Assembly: GCA_023428425.1 (NCBI GenBank)
Contig: JAEYYP010000382.1
Location: 1-14,598 of the forward strand
Length of the DNA: 14,598 nucleotides
Direction of reading: 5' to 3'
Source: Pseudomonadota bacterium
Lineage (GTDB): Bacteria > Pseudomonadota > Alphaproteobacteria > Rhizobiales > Devosiaceae
A program made the translations under genes and the position numbers. The notes under the pieces were generated by a model. That model had not been told where the DNA came from. It ran no database searches and saw nothing but the letters and a program-made list of their open reading frames with translations. This document shows, in pieces, positions 1-7,611 of this stretch. The stretch's first letter is position 1; each line of letters starts with the position of its first letter.

Positions 1-1356
1 GTCCTCGATCCGGAACTCGCCGCCATGCAGACGTGCCACTGCCGAGACGAGCGACAACCCCAGCCCCGAGCCCGGCATGGTGCGGCTCTTCTCCAGTCGC
101 ACGAAGCGCTCGACCACGCGGGCCCGATCTTCCGCCGGGATGCCCGGCCCGTTGTCCGCCACCTCGATCAGCACGCGCGGCCCGGCCCTGCGTAGCGACA
201 CGGTGATACGGCCGGCCTTGCCCTCGACCGGCTCGTAGTATTTCAGGGCGTTCTCGACGAGGTTCACCAGCGCCTGCCCCAGCAGTTCGCGGTTGCCTTT
301 GAGCCGCACGCCTTCGGCGACCTCGGCCACCAGTTCCAGTCCTTCATCTTCGGCCAGCGGTCCGTAGAGTTCGGCGACGTCGGCCACCACGGCGCTGAGG
401 TCCAGTTCGGAGAAGGCGCCGGAGGGCGTGCCGGCCTCGGCGCGGGCGATCATCAAGAGTGCGTTGAAGGTCTTGATGAGCTTGTCGCTCTCCTCGATCG
501 TCGTTTCCAGCGCCTCGCGCTGAGCTGCGTCGCCCTGCCCGTCGCGGAGGGCCGATTCGGCGCGGTTGCGCAGGCGGGTGAGCGGAGTCTTGAGGTCGTG
601 GGCGACGTTGTCGGTGACCTCCTTCATGCCCTGCATCAATTGCTCGATGCGGTCGAGCATCTGGTTGAGGCTGGTGGCGAGGCCGTCGAACTCGTCGTTG
701 CGCTTCGTCACCGGGACGCGCTCTGAGAGCGACCCGGACATGATCTTGCGCGAGGTGGCGTTGATGGTCTCGACCCGCCGGGTCACCCGCACGGCGGTCA
801 CCACCCCTGCCACGAGCGAGAAGACCATGATGCCGGCGACGCCGATGCCGAACCAGTAGAGGATGATGGCGGAGTAGCCGCGCCGCTCCACCACGTCGCG
901 CCCGACCACGAGGATCAATCCGGAGTCGAGCTGCACCGACCGCACCATCGCGGTGCCAGTCGGCGCCGGCGCATTCTCGTCCGCTCCAGGGGGAGCCGAA
1001 CGCTCGTAGTTGAAGGTGTAGGTGCCGGATTCGGACAGGACCTCGGCGGGCAGGTCGGTGATGTTGCCGAGCAGCATCTGGCCTGACGGGTCGGCCACGT
1101 AATAGAGCCCGGGCCCCGGCTGCTGCGCGAGCCGCAGTACCGCCGTCAGCGTCTCGCGAAAGCCGCCATCGGTATCGATGCGGGCCAGCGCCGCCGCCTC
1201 GCGGTCGATGGCGTCGGTCTGCGCCTTCTGCAACTGCATGGTGCTCTGCCACCAGATGAGGCCAAGCAGCAGCACCGAAAAGACGACGAAGATCAGCAGG
1301 AACGTCGCGGTGAGGCGGACGGTCGTCGTGCGCCACAGCTGGCTCAGCTTCAGCAC
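1..1356 (-). CDS. Sensor histidine kinase, HAMP-containing (C-terminus cut by window edge)
   Basis: Inner-membrane kinase, probably the partner of the response regulator just upstream. I read 452 codons before the window ends, so only the extreme C-terminus is missing. TM1 is about residues 14-36 (LTATFLLIFVVFSVLLLGL), followed by a periplasmic sensor of about 120 residues, TM2 at about 161-186 and a HAMP linker to about 240. The HisKA box NVAHDLKTPLTRLRNR carries the phospho-accepting His253. The N box (NLVENALKYYEP), G1 box (VADNGPGIP) and G2 box (GSGLGLSLV) are intact, so it should be active. The only start that keeps TM1 is GTG at 1356, two codons after the regulator stop and in the same frame. 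No strong Shine-Dalgarno is visible, so translation is probably coupled to the regulator. The signal sensed cannot be read from sequence; the neighbour degP suggests envelope stress, which is inference. Confidence 0.93.
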   Translation of the reverse strand, partial: MLKLSQLWRTTTVRLTATFLLIFVVFSVLLLGLIWWQSTMQLQKAQTDAIDREAAALARIDTDGGFRETLTAVLRLAQQPGPGLYYVADPSGQMLLGNITDLPAEVLSESGTYTFNYERSAPPGADENAPAPTGTAMVRSVQLDSGLILVVGRDVVERRGYSAIILYWFGIGVAGIMVFSLVAGVVTAVRVTRRVETINATSRKIMSGSLSERVPVTKRNDEFDGLATSLNQMLDRIEQLMQGMKEVTDNVAHDLKTPLTRLRNRAESALRDGQGDAAQREALETTIEESDKLIKTFNALLMIARAEAGTPSGAFSELDLSAVVADVAELYGPLAEDEGLELVAEVAEGVRLKGNRELLGQALVNLVENALKYYEPVEGKAGRITVSLRRAGPRVLIEVADNGPGIPAEDRARVVERFVRLEKSRTMPGSGLGLSLVSAVARLHGGEFRIED

Positions 1357-1362
1357 GGCGGG

Positions 1363-2034
1363 CTACTCGCGGATCATATAGCCAGCGCCACGGATAGTGT
1401 GCAGCAGCGGGTTGTCGTGGCCCTTGTCGATCTTGGCGCGCAGGCGCGACATATGGACGTCGATGACGTTGGTCTGCGGGTCGAAGTGGTAGTCCCAGAC
1501 ATTCTCGAGCAACATGGTGCGGGTCACCACCTTGCCGGCGTTCTTCATCAGGTATTCGAGCAGGCGGAACTCGCGCGGCTGCAGCAGGATGGTCTCGCCG
1601 TCGCGTTCGACCTTTCGACTCAGCCGGTCGAGGTTGAGCCCCCCCACGGCGTAGCTGGTCGCAGCCTCGGCCGGTGAGGAGCGCCGCGCCAGCACCTCGA
1701 TGCGGGCGAGCAGTTCGGTGAAGGCGTAGGGCTTCACGAGATAATCATCGCCCCCTGCCCTGAGGCCGGTGACGCGGTCGTCGACCTCGCCGAGCGCCGA
1801 CAGGATCAGCACAGGGGTGTTGTCGTCCTCGGCGCGCAGGCTCTCGATGATCGAGAGGCCGTCGCGACGCGGCAACATGCGGTCGACCACCAGCACATCG
1901 TAGTCCATCGAGGAGGCCATGGCGTAGCCGGTCTCGCCATCGGCGGCATGGTGGGTGACGTGACCCGCCTCGTCCAGCGCCTGCATGAGGTAGCTCGCGG
2001 CTTCGCGGTCGTCTTCGATGAGCAGAATCTTCAT
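1363..2034 (-). CDS. OmpR/PhoB-family response regulator
   Basis: Cytoplasmic DNA-binding regulator of 223 residues, the normal OmpR-family length. The receiver domain is residues 1-115: acidic pocket E7-D8-D9, phosphorylation site Asp51 in DVLVVDRMLP, switch residue Ser79 and conserved Lys101 in DDYLVKPYAF. The winged-helix domain is about 127-223, with LQPREFRLLEYL and the recognition region NVIDVHMSRLRAKID, ending GAGYMIRE. I chose ATG 2034 because it begins the canonical MKILLIEDD strand and has a G-rich ribosome site just upstream (GGGGG, 7 nt away); a longer open frame to 2136 only covers intergenic DNA. The kinase gene follows in the same frame after one TAG. In rhizobia a regulator/kinase pair commonly sits downstream of degP (recalled synteny). 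It differs from my memory of FeuP, so I assign no symbol. Target genes are unknown; degP is an obvious candidate. Confidence 0.96.
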   Translation of the reverse strand: MKILLIEDDREAASYLMQALDEAGHVTHHAADGETGYAMASSMDYDVLVVDRMLPRRDGLSIIESLRAEDDNTPVLILSALGEVDDRVTGLRAGGDDYLVKPYAFTELLARIEVLARRSSPAEAATSYAVGGLNLDRLSRKVERDGETILLQPREFRLLEYLMKNAGKVVTRTMLLENVWDYHFDPQTNVIDVHMSRLRAKIDKGHDNPLLHTIRGAGYMIRE

Positions 2035-2044
2035 CTCGTTGCCC

Positions 2045-2056
2045 CCGGCATGCCGG
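2045..2056. repeat. 12-bp perfect palindrome overlapping the regulator's ribosome-binding region
   Basis: CCGGCATGCCGG is a perfect palindrome lying 11-22 nt upstream of the response-regulator ATG and abutting its G-rich ribosome site. It could fold in the mRNA or bind a dimeric protein, or be chance in GC-rich DNA. Confidence 0.4.
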
Positions 2057-2080
2057 TCAATCTGCGTCATTTGTGGAAAG

Positions 2081-2104
2081 ACCGGAACCCTTGCGAGTTC
2101 CGGT
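2081..2104. promoter_or_regulatory. Inverted repeat between degP and the response regulator
   Basis: ACCGGAAC and GTTCCGGT are perfect 8-bp arms separated by 8 nt. The site lies 47-70 nt upstream of the regulator ATG, downstream (on the minus strand) of the degP terminator-like hairpin. Position and symmetry suit an operator or a second RNA hairpin. Assigning it to this regulator is inference. Confidence 0.4.
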
Positions 2105-2122
2105 CCCGGGTCGTTGGTGAAA

Positions 2123-2146
2123 GCCCCGGAGCACACGCTCCGGGGC
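2123..2146 (-). terminator. Terminator-like hairpin after degP
   Basis: GCCCCGGAGC and GCTCCGGGGC form a perfect 10-bp GC-rich stem with a 4-nt loop, starting 9 nt past the degP stop. On the minus strand it is followed by only a short T run (TTTCACC), so it may terminate partially and let some transcripts read into the two-component genes. Confidence 0.7.
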
Positions 2147-2154
2147 CGTTGCCG

Positions 2155-3702
2155 TTACGAGTTGTCGGCGCTCAGCGGCAGGCCGACAAAGCGGGAGTTG
2201 CCGTCGCGCTGGGCCTTGATCAGGGCGGTGCCGCGGCCGGCATCCTTGACGCCCTGGATCGCGTCCTCGAACTCCTTGACCGAGTTCACGGCCTGGTTGT
2301 TGACCTCGAGGATGGCGTCGCCGACGGCGAAGCCCTTCTCGGCGGCGGGCGAGCCTTCGTCGATCTCCTGGATCAGCAGGCCTTCGCCGTCCGAGTTCGG
2401 AACGAGGGTGAGTCCGACGCTGGTCGAGGCGGGAGCCGCCGGCTCGTCGGGCTCAGCCTGCTGCTGGGCGTCGTTGTCGGCGACCTGCGCCTCGTCGAGC
2501 TTGCCCAGTTCCACCGTCACCTTTGTCTCGGCGCCGTCGCGCCAGATGGTCAGCTCGACGCTGGTGCCCGGGTTCTTCCCGGCAATGGTGCGGCTCAGGT
2601 CGAGGGCGTTGTTGATCTCCTTGCCGTCGACGGCGGTGATCACGTCGCCCGACTTCACGCCGGCCTTGTCGGCAGGGCTGTCCTTGGTCGGCTCGGTGAC
2701 GAGCGCGCCGCGGGCCGCATCGAGGCCGACACCGTCGGCGATGTCACGCGAGACGTCCTGGATGCCGACGCCGAGGAAGCCGCGCGTCACGGTGCCCGAC
2801 GAGATCAGCTGGTCGGTGACCTGCTTCACCACGCTGGCCGGAATGGCGAAGGCGATGCCGACATTGCCACCGTTCGGGGAGAAGATGGCGGTGTTCACGC
2901 CGACGACTTCGCCCTGCATGTTGAAGTCGGGGCCACCGGAATTGCCGGTGTTCACCGCCGCGTCGATCTGCAGGAAATCGCCATAGGCCGAGCCCTGGAT
3001 GTCACGGCCGCGGGCTGAGATGATGCCGGCGGTCACGGTGCCGCCGAGGCCGAAGGGATTGCCCACGGCAACGACCCATTCGCCGACGCGCGGCTCGGTC
3101 TCGCTGAGCTTGACGAAAGGCAGGTCGGTCTCGCCGTCGATCTTGACGACCGCGAGGTCGGTCTTGACGTCGGTGCCGATGACCTTGGCCTCGCGCTCGG
3201 TGCCGTCGTCGAAGACCACGGTGACCTTCTCGGCGTTGTCGACCACGTGGTTGTTGGTGACGATGTAGCCGTCACCCGAAATCACGAAGCCCGAACCGGC
3301 AGCGGTGAAGCGGCGCGGCGCCCTCTCGCGGCCCTGGCCCGGCTGCTGATCCTGGCCGAACTGGTCGAAGAAGTCCTTGAACGGATGGTCGTCCGGCAGG
3401 TCGGGGAAGTTGAAGTTGAACTGGCGGCCACCGCGCTGCAGCTGGCGGCTCTCCCGCTCGTTGCCTTCGACGACGATGGAAACGACGGCGGGCTTAACGG
3501 CCTCGACGAGGTCGGCGAAGCTCGGCGCCGTGGTGACGGCGGGCGCCATGATCTGTGCGGCGGGAACGAGCTTGGCGTCCTGCTGCGCGATGGTCGGAGC
3601 GGTCGCGGCGACGAAGGCGGTACCACCGCCGAGGCCGGCGAGAATCGCCAGGGCCGAGGCGCCGATCCAGCGACGGGCACGGGAAGAGAAAGTCGAGCGC
3701 AT
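2155..3702 (-). CDS. degP: DegP/HtrA (Do) family periplasmic serine protease
   Basis: Envelope protease-chaperone that degrades or refolds misfolded periplasmic proteins. It has 515 residues, a usual length for rhizobial Do proteases. A twin-arginine-containing basic N-terminus precedes a hydrophobic signal segment (ASALAILAGLGGGTAFVA). The trypsin-like domain carries His152 (TNNHVVDN), Asp182 (KTDLAVVKID) and Ser255 (GNSGGPDF), with family-typical spacing. A charged, Gln/Gly-rich LA-type loop lies before the catalytic His. PDZ1 is about 309-395 (GFLGVGIQDV) and PDZ2 about 428-510, separated by a Gln/Glu/Ala-rich linker. I chose ATG 3702 for its perfect AAGGAG site 6 nt upstream and because the signal sequence starts there; the frame extends upstream only into the oxidase tail. 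A hairpin follows the gene and the two-component genes come next. No clear promoter was found in the 109 bp upstream. Confidence 0.97.
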   Translation of the reverse strand: MRSTFSSRARRWIGASALAILAGLGGGTAFVAATAPTIAQQDAKLVPAAQIMAPAVTTAPSFADLVEAVKPAVVSIVVEGNERESRQLQRGGRQFNFNFPDLPDDHPFKDFFDQFGQDQQPGQGRERAPRRFTAAGSGFVISGDGYIVTNNHVVDNAEKVTVVFDDGTEREAKVIGTDVKTDLAVVKIDGETDLPFVKLSETEPRVGEWVVAVGNPFGLGGTVTAGIISARGRDIQGSAYGDFLQIDAAVNTGNSGGPDFNMQGEVVGVNTAIFSPNGGNVGIAFAIPASVVKQVTDQLISSGTVTRGFLGVGIQDVSRDIADGVGLDAARGALVTEPTKDSPADKAGVKSGDVITAVDGKEINNALDLSRTIAGKNPGTSVELTIWRDGAETKVTVELGKLDEAQVADNDAQQQAEPDEPAAPASTSVGLTLVPNSDGEGLLIQEIDEGSPAAEKGFAVGDAILEVNNQAVNSVKEFEDAIQGVKDAGRGTALIKAQRDGNSRFVGLPLSADNS

Positions 3703-3708
3703 GAAGAT

Positions 3709-3714
3709 CTCCTT
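3709..3714 (-). promoter_or_regulatory. Strong ribosome-binding site for degP
   Basis: AAGGAG on the minus strand, 6 nt before ATG 3702. It settles the degP start against the longer open frame reaching into the upstream oxidase gene. Confidence 0.85.
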
Positions 3715-3811
3715 GGTCAGGCATGCATCGAATGGACCGGAGATATGGAGTGCGTCGCCTTTCTGCACCGTGTCACGAGGGTTAAACGTTGGTAATGTTC
3801 CGGGCCCCTGC

Positions 3812-5059
3812 TCAGAAGACGTATTCGTCGAGGAAGGCGTTGCGGAACTTGCCGGCCGGGTCGTGGCGGGCAGCGAGCGCCCGGAAGTCCGCAAGGCGCG
3901 GATGCCCTGCCCTGACCTCGGACGCCGGCATCACGAACAGCTTGCCCCAGTGCGGGCGCGGCCCGAAGGGCGCGAGCGCCGCCTCGATCACCTTCAGCGC
4001 CTTGCTGACCTCGGGCCAGTCGCGCGCCATCGAGAAGTGGAAGCCCACACTGTCGCCCCCGCTATTGGTGCTGAGCCAGAGATCGTCGCCCGCGACGGTG
4101 CGCACCTCGGACACCACCAGCGCCGGGTGGAGCGCCGACTGCACGTCCTTGAGCGCCCGCATCGCCGCAGGCGCATCGTTGCGGGCGACGAAATACTCCG
4201 ACTGGTACTCATAGCCCTCGGTCGGCAAGGCCCCGATCCGCGCATGCGGCAGCCGGTCATACCACGCACCGACGCTGCCCAACTGGCCGGTCGTGCCGTA
4301 GGGCTCCTTGCCCAGCACCGGGCTCATCTCGCCGGTGGCAGCGGCACCGCCGAAGAAGCCCCCGCCCGGCGGGGGCGCGCTGGACAGGTCCTTAAGCCAG
4401 GCCTGGTCGACGAACTCGCTGTTCCAGTGGGTGAAGAGGCTGACTGAATAGGCGCTGCCCATCAGCTCATGGAAATTCTCGACCACCGTGTCGAACGGCA
4501 GGTTGCGATACACGGTCTGGCGGATGTCGAAGCGCGGCACCAGGTCCAGCGTCAGCGCCACCACGACGCCGAGCGCACCGAGGCCGACCACGGCGCCATC
4601 GAAATCACGGTCGCCCCGCTTCAGTGTCAGCAGGTCGCCCAAGGCGGTGACGATCTCGATGCCCGCGACCGAAGACGCCAGGTTGCGGTTGTGGTTGCCC
4701 GAGCCGTGCGTCGCGGTCGATACCGCGCCGACGATGGTGAAATCCGGCACCGACGGCAGGTTGAAGAGCGCGAAGCCCGCCGCATCGATCACCGGCGCCA
4801 GCTCGGCGTAGGTCGTTCCGCCATCGATGGTGACGGTCTGCGCCGCCCGGTCGATCTCGGCGCGGCGCGGCAGGGCACGCAGCGACACCAGTGCACCGGT
4901 CGTATCGGCGATGTGGTTGAACGAGTGCCGCGCCCCGACAACGCGCACCTTGTCCGCGGCGCGAACGATCTCCTGCACCTCGGCGACAGTCTGCGGATAG
5001 TGCGTCGAAGCCGCCCCGAACGCGACGTGCTCGGACCAATTGTGGCTGATCTTGATCAT
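3812..5059 (-). CDS. Alditol (xylitol/sorbitol) oxidase-like flavoprotein, VAO family
   Basis: Predicted FAD oxidase of 415 residues acting on sugar alcohols or aldonolactones, transferring electrons to O2 and releasing H2O2. The closest remembered relative is Streptomyces AldO (418 residues). Shared features are the GARHSFN motif with His45, equivalent to the covalent flavin histidine; the FAD-domain motif TATHGSG; YSVSLFTHW; and the catalytic-site residues Glu318, Arg320 and Lys373 (in PHWGK), matching AldO Glu320, Arg322 and Lys375 by position. The C-terminus DPAGKFRNAFL is typical of aldonolactone-type oxidases. There is no signal peptide, so it should be cytoplasmic. ATG 5059 gives the family N-terminus and has CAGGA just upstream; a longer frame to 5170 covers non-coding DNA. 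It sits between ccmH and degP with about 110-130 bp on each side, so it may be an insertion with its own promoter. D-arabinono- or gulono-lactone oxidase is the alternative reading. Confidence 0.88.
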   Translation of the reverse strand: MIKISHNWSEHVAFGAASTHYPQTVAEVQEIVRAADKVRVVGARHSFNHIADTTGALVSLRALPRRAEIDRAAQTVTIDGGTTYAELAPVIDAAGFALFNLPSVPDFTIVGAVSTATHGSGNHNRNLASSVAGIEIVTALGDLLTLKRGDRDFDGAVVGLGALGVVVALTLDLVPRFDIRQTVYRNLPFDTVVENFHELMGSAYSVSLFTHWNSEFVDQAWLKDLSSAPPPGGGFFGGAAATGEMSPVLGKEPYGTTGQLGSVGAWYDRLPHARIGALPTEGYEYQSEYFVARNDAPAAMRALKDVQSALHPALVVSEVRTVAGDDLWLSTNSGGDSVGFHFSMARDWPEVSKALKVIEAALAPFGPRPHWGKLFVMPASEVRAGHPRLADFRALAARHDPAGKFRNAFLDEYVF

Positions 5060-5083
5060 GGAATCCTGCCCTCGATGGGCGGG

Positions 5084-5112
5084 ATATTCACGAGGGAGGG
5101 GTGGGCTGGCAA
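5084..5112 (-). promoter_or_regulatory. Weak candidate sigma-70 promoter for the alditol oxidase gene
   Basis: On the minus strand TTGCCA (5112-5107) and GAATAT (5089-5084) are separated by exactly 17 nt, about 25 nt before the ATG. The -35 matches 5 of 6 consensus bases and the -10 only 3 of 6, so this is tentative. Confidence 0.25.
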
Positions 5113-5162
5113 GGGGCTTCAGTTCGCGAGAAGCAATGGGGGAAGCCGCAGAATGTTCTGAC

Positions 5163-5171
5163 TTATCCACA
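5163..5171. other. Consensus DnaA box, isolated
   Basis: TTATCCACA matches the strict DnaA-box consensus at all nine positions. It lies in the 132-bp gap between ccmH and the oxidase. No second box or AT-rich unwinding region is visible nearby, so this is not evidence of an origin. Confidence 0.5.
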
Positions 5172-5191
5172 GGGGGAGAAGGCGATGTTCC

Positions 5192-5647
5192 CTACTTCCC
5201 CTCGAGCTCGCGCAGCGCTTCGGCTTCCTCGGTGGTCAACTCGCTTGCGCCGGTCGCCACCTTGCGTTTCCGCCGCGCTGCGACGAACACGACCACCGCT
5301 CCACCCACCAGCACCAGCGGGCCGGCGACCCACAGCAGCAGTGTATGCGGGGCCATGACCGGATTGAGCAGCACGTATTCGCCGTAGCGTGCCACGAGAA
5401 ACGACCGCACCTCGTCATCGGTGTCACCGGCCGTCAGCCGCTCGCGCACGATCAAGCGAAGGTCGCGGGCGAGGTCGGCCTCGGAATCGTCGATCGACTG
5501 GTTCTGGCAGACGAGGCAGCGCAGCCCCGCCGAAATGTCGCGCGCCCTGGATTCGAGCGCCGGGTCGGCCAGCACCTCGTCGGGCCGCACGGCCAGCGCC
5601 GGGGCACTCAGCGTCAGCAGCAGGACCAGGGCGACGATCCACCTCAT
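5192..5647 (-). CDS. ccmH: Cytochrome c maturation protein CcmH (CycL)
   Basis: Membrane-anchored thiol-disulfide protein that reduces apocytochrome c CXXCH cysteines and presents them to CcmF for haem attachment. It has 151 residues, the short rhizobial form without a TPR half, which is supplied by the separate CcmI here. A signal segment at about 3-19 (IVALVLLLTLSAPALA) is followed by the periplasmic helical domain with the family motif LRCLVCQNQSIDDS (Cys44, Cys47) and RYGEYVLLNP. The C-terminal anchor is about 101-123, then a basic RRKRK stop-transfer and an acidic tail. The start ATG at 5647 overlaps the ccmF stop as ATGA, which implies translational coupling and fixes the start; the longer open frame lies inside ccmF. 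It is the last ccm gene of the cluster. Confidence 0.96.
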   Translation of the reverse strand: MRWIVALVLLLTLSAPALAVRPDEVLADPALESRARDISAGLRCLVCQNQSIDDSEADLARDLRLIVRERLTAGDTDDEVRSFLVARYGEYVLLNPVMAPHTLLLWVAGPLVLVGGAVVVFVAARRKRKVATGASELTTEEAEALRELEGK

Positions 5648-7611
5648 TCCGCGGCCACCCGCGCCTGGGCCGGCTTGGGCGCACCGATGCGCAGCCGACG
5701 GTAGCTGAGCGACAGGAAGCCGGCGCCGGCCATCAGCACGCAGCCGAGCCAGATCAGCGTCACGTAGGGCTTGTACCACAGCCTCACCACGGACTGGCCG
5801 TCGGCCTGCGGCTCGCCGAGCTGCAGGTAGAGCTGGCTGAAACCATAGGTGAGGATCGCCGCCTCGGTAGTCGGCATGCCGCTCGCCACGTAGGTGCGTC
5901 GCTCCGCGGCGGCCGTCCGAATGTCGCCGCCTGGCGCGCGCACGGAGAAGGTCCCGGTGTCAGAGCTGAAGTTCGGACCTTCCTCGTGCCGGATGCCCTG
6001 GAAACTCACCTCATGGCCGGCGATGGTCGCCACCTGCCCTGCGGTCATGGTGGTTACCACCTCGTCCTGCCAGGCGCTGGCGGCCACGATGCCGATGACC
6101 GACAGGCCCACGCCCAGATGCGCGAGCGCCGTGGCCCAGGCGGTGCGCGGCAGGCCGAACAGGCGACGGAACGAGGTGACGACGTCGGTGCGAAAGAACT
6201 TCGCCCGGTCGATCAGTTCGGCCAGCGCACCGAAACTCACCCAGAAGCCGAGCAGCAGCCCGAGTGGCGCCAGCGAGATCGAGGCACCGGTGAGCGCGAA
6301 GCAGAGAATGGTGGCGAACAGCGTCAATCCGGCGGCACCGGCCAACCTCTGAGTCACCGCGATCAGGTCGCCGCGCTTCCAGCCGAGGAAGGGCCCGAAC
6401 GGCAGCACGATCAGCAGCGGCACCATGATGATGCCGAAGGTGAAGTCGAAGAACGGCGCGCCGACGGAGATCGTCTCGCCGGTCAGCGCATCGAGCAGCA
6501 GCGGATAGAGCGTCCCCACCAGCACCGCCGCCGTCGCCGAGGCGAGGAAGAGGTTGTTGAGGATGAGCGCGCCTTCGCGCGAGATTGGCGCGAACAGGCC
6601 ACCATGCTTCAGCGATCCGGCCCGGAAGGCGAAGAGGGCGAACGCGCCGCCGATGAACAGCGCCAACAGCGCGAGGATCACCATGCCGCGCGTCGGGTCG
6701 GAGGCGAAGGTATGCACCGACGTGAGGATGCCCGAACGCACCATGAAGGTGCCGAGCAGGCTCAGCGAGAAGGTGATGATGGACAGGAAGATCGTCCAGA
6801 TCTTCAGCGCGTTGCGCTTTTCCATCACGAGCGCCGAGTGGAGCAGCGCGGTGCCGGCGAGCCACGGCATGAAACTGGCGTTCTCCACCGGGTCCCAGAA
6901 CCACCAGCCGCCCCAGCCCAGTTCGTAATAAGCCCAGTACGACCCCATGGCGATGCCGAGGGTGAGGAAGGCCCAGCTGAACAGCGTCCACGGCCGAACC
7001 CAGCGAGCCCAGGCCGCATCGATCTTGCCCGAGATCAGCGCCGCGATGGCGAAGCTGAAGCAGATCGAGAAGCCGACATAGCCGGCGTAGAGCAGCGGCG
7101 GATGGATGGCGAGGCCGATATCCTGCAGCACCGGGTTGAGGTCCTGCCCCTCGAACGGCGGGCTGGCGAGGCGAGCGAACGGGTTGGAGGTGAAGATGGT
7201 GAAGCCGAGGAAGGCCGCGGTCAGCAGGCTCTGCATGGACAGCACCAGCGTCAGCAGGTCCTTGGGCAGGCTGCGGCCGAAGGCGGCGACGGCGGCGCCC
7301 ATGATCACGAGGATCAGCACCCACAGCACCATCGAGCCTTCATGGTTCCCCCACACGGCGGTGACCTTGTAGATCAGCGGCTGCAGCGAGTGGGAGTGCT
7401 CGGCGGCGAGCTTCAACGAGAAATCGGAGACGACGAAGGCCTGGATCAGCGCGCCGAAAGCGGCCGCGACCAGCAGGAACTGCAACAGGGCGCCCTGCTG
7501 CAGGTACCCGGCAAACGCATCACGCTTCCAGAATACCAGCCCCATCACCGCCGACACCGACGCGATGCCGAAGGCCAGGATCAGCGCGAAATGCCCGAGT
7601 TCAATGCTCAT
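5644..7611 (-). CDS. ccmF: Haem lyase subunit CcmF (CycK)
   Basis: Large polytopic inner-membrane protein that accepts haem from CcmE and attaches it to apocytochrome c. It has 655 residues, the usual CcmF length. The tryptophan-rich WWD segment (WGGWWFWDPVENASFMPW) spans about 233-250. The four histidines known to matter in E. coli CcmF align by spacing: His170 (IHPPLLYAGY), His258 (LLHSAL), His300 (TSVHTFAS) and His498 (ALAHLGVGLSVIG). A periplasmic domain precedes the final TM helix near the C-terminus. ATG 7611 has a GGAGGG site 6 nt upstream. Unlike the other ccm genes it is not coupled to its upstream neighbour: 325 bp separate it from ccmE, so it depends on its own ribosome site and perhaps on extra transcription. 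Its 3' end overlaps ccmH. Confidence 0.98.
   Translation of the reverse strand: MSIELGHFALILAFGIASVSAVMGLVFWKRDAFAGYLQQGALLQFLLVAAAFGALIQAFVVSDFSLKLAAEHSHSLQPLIYKVTAVWGNHEGSMVLWVLILVIMGAAVAAFGRSLPKDLLTLVLSMQSLLTAAFLGFTIFTSNPFARLASPPFEGQDLNPVLQDIGLAIHPPLLYAGYVGFSICFSFAIAALISGKIDAAWARWVRPWTLFSWAFLTLGIAMGSYWAYYELGWGGWWFWDPVENASFMPWLAGTALLHSALVMEKRNALKIWTIFLSIITFSLSLLGTFMVRSGILTSVHTFASDPTRGMVILALLALFIGGAFALFAFRAGSLKHGGLFAPISREGALILNNLFLASATAAVLVGTLYPLLLDALTGETISVGAPFFDFTFGIIMVPLLIVLPFGPFLGWKRGDLIAVTQRLAGAAGLTLFATILCFALTGASISLAPLGLLLGFWVSFGALAELIDRAKFFRTDVVTSFRRLFGLPRTAWATALAHLGVGLSVIGIVAASAWQDEVVTTMTAGQVATIAGHEVSFQGIRHEEGPNFSSDTGTFSVRAPGGDIRTAAAERRTYVASGMPTTEAAILTYGFSQLYLQLGEPQADGQSVVRLWYKPYVTLIWLGCVLMAGAGFLSLSYRRLRIGAPKPAQARVAAE

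Noticed and set aside
344..1336. 330-codon minus-strand open frame
   Set aside because: It is out of frame with the histidine kinase, whose TM, HAMP, H, N and G boxes are all intact over the same bases; its translation is Arg/Ala-rich nonsense.
3790..3800. GGAAC upstream of degP as an EcfG/extracytoplasmic sigma promoter
   Set aside because: The expected CGTT at 16-17 nt spacing is missing; a CGTT occurs only about 8 nt away, so the match is not usable.
3703..3894. Longer N-terminus for DegP reaching to 3894
   Set aside because: It would overlap the oxidase 3' end, bury the signal peptide about 60 residues in, and ignore the perfect AAGGAG before ATG 3702.
5163..5171. Replication origin
   Set aside because: Only one DnaA box, no AT-rich region, and no dnaA, hemE or parAB neighbours.
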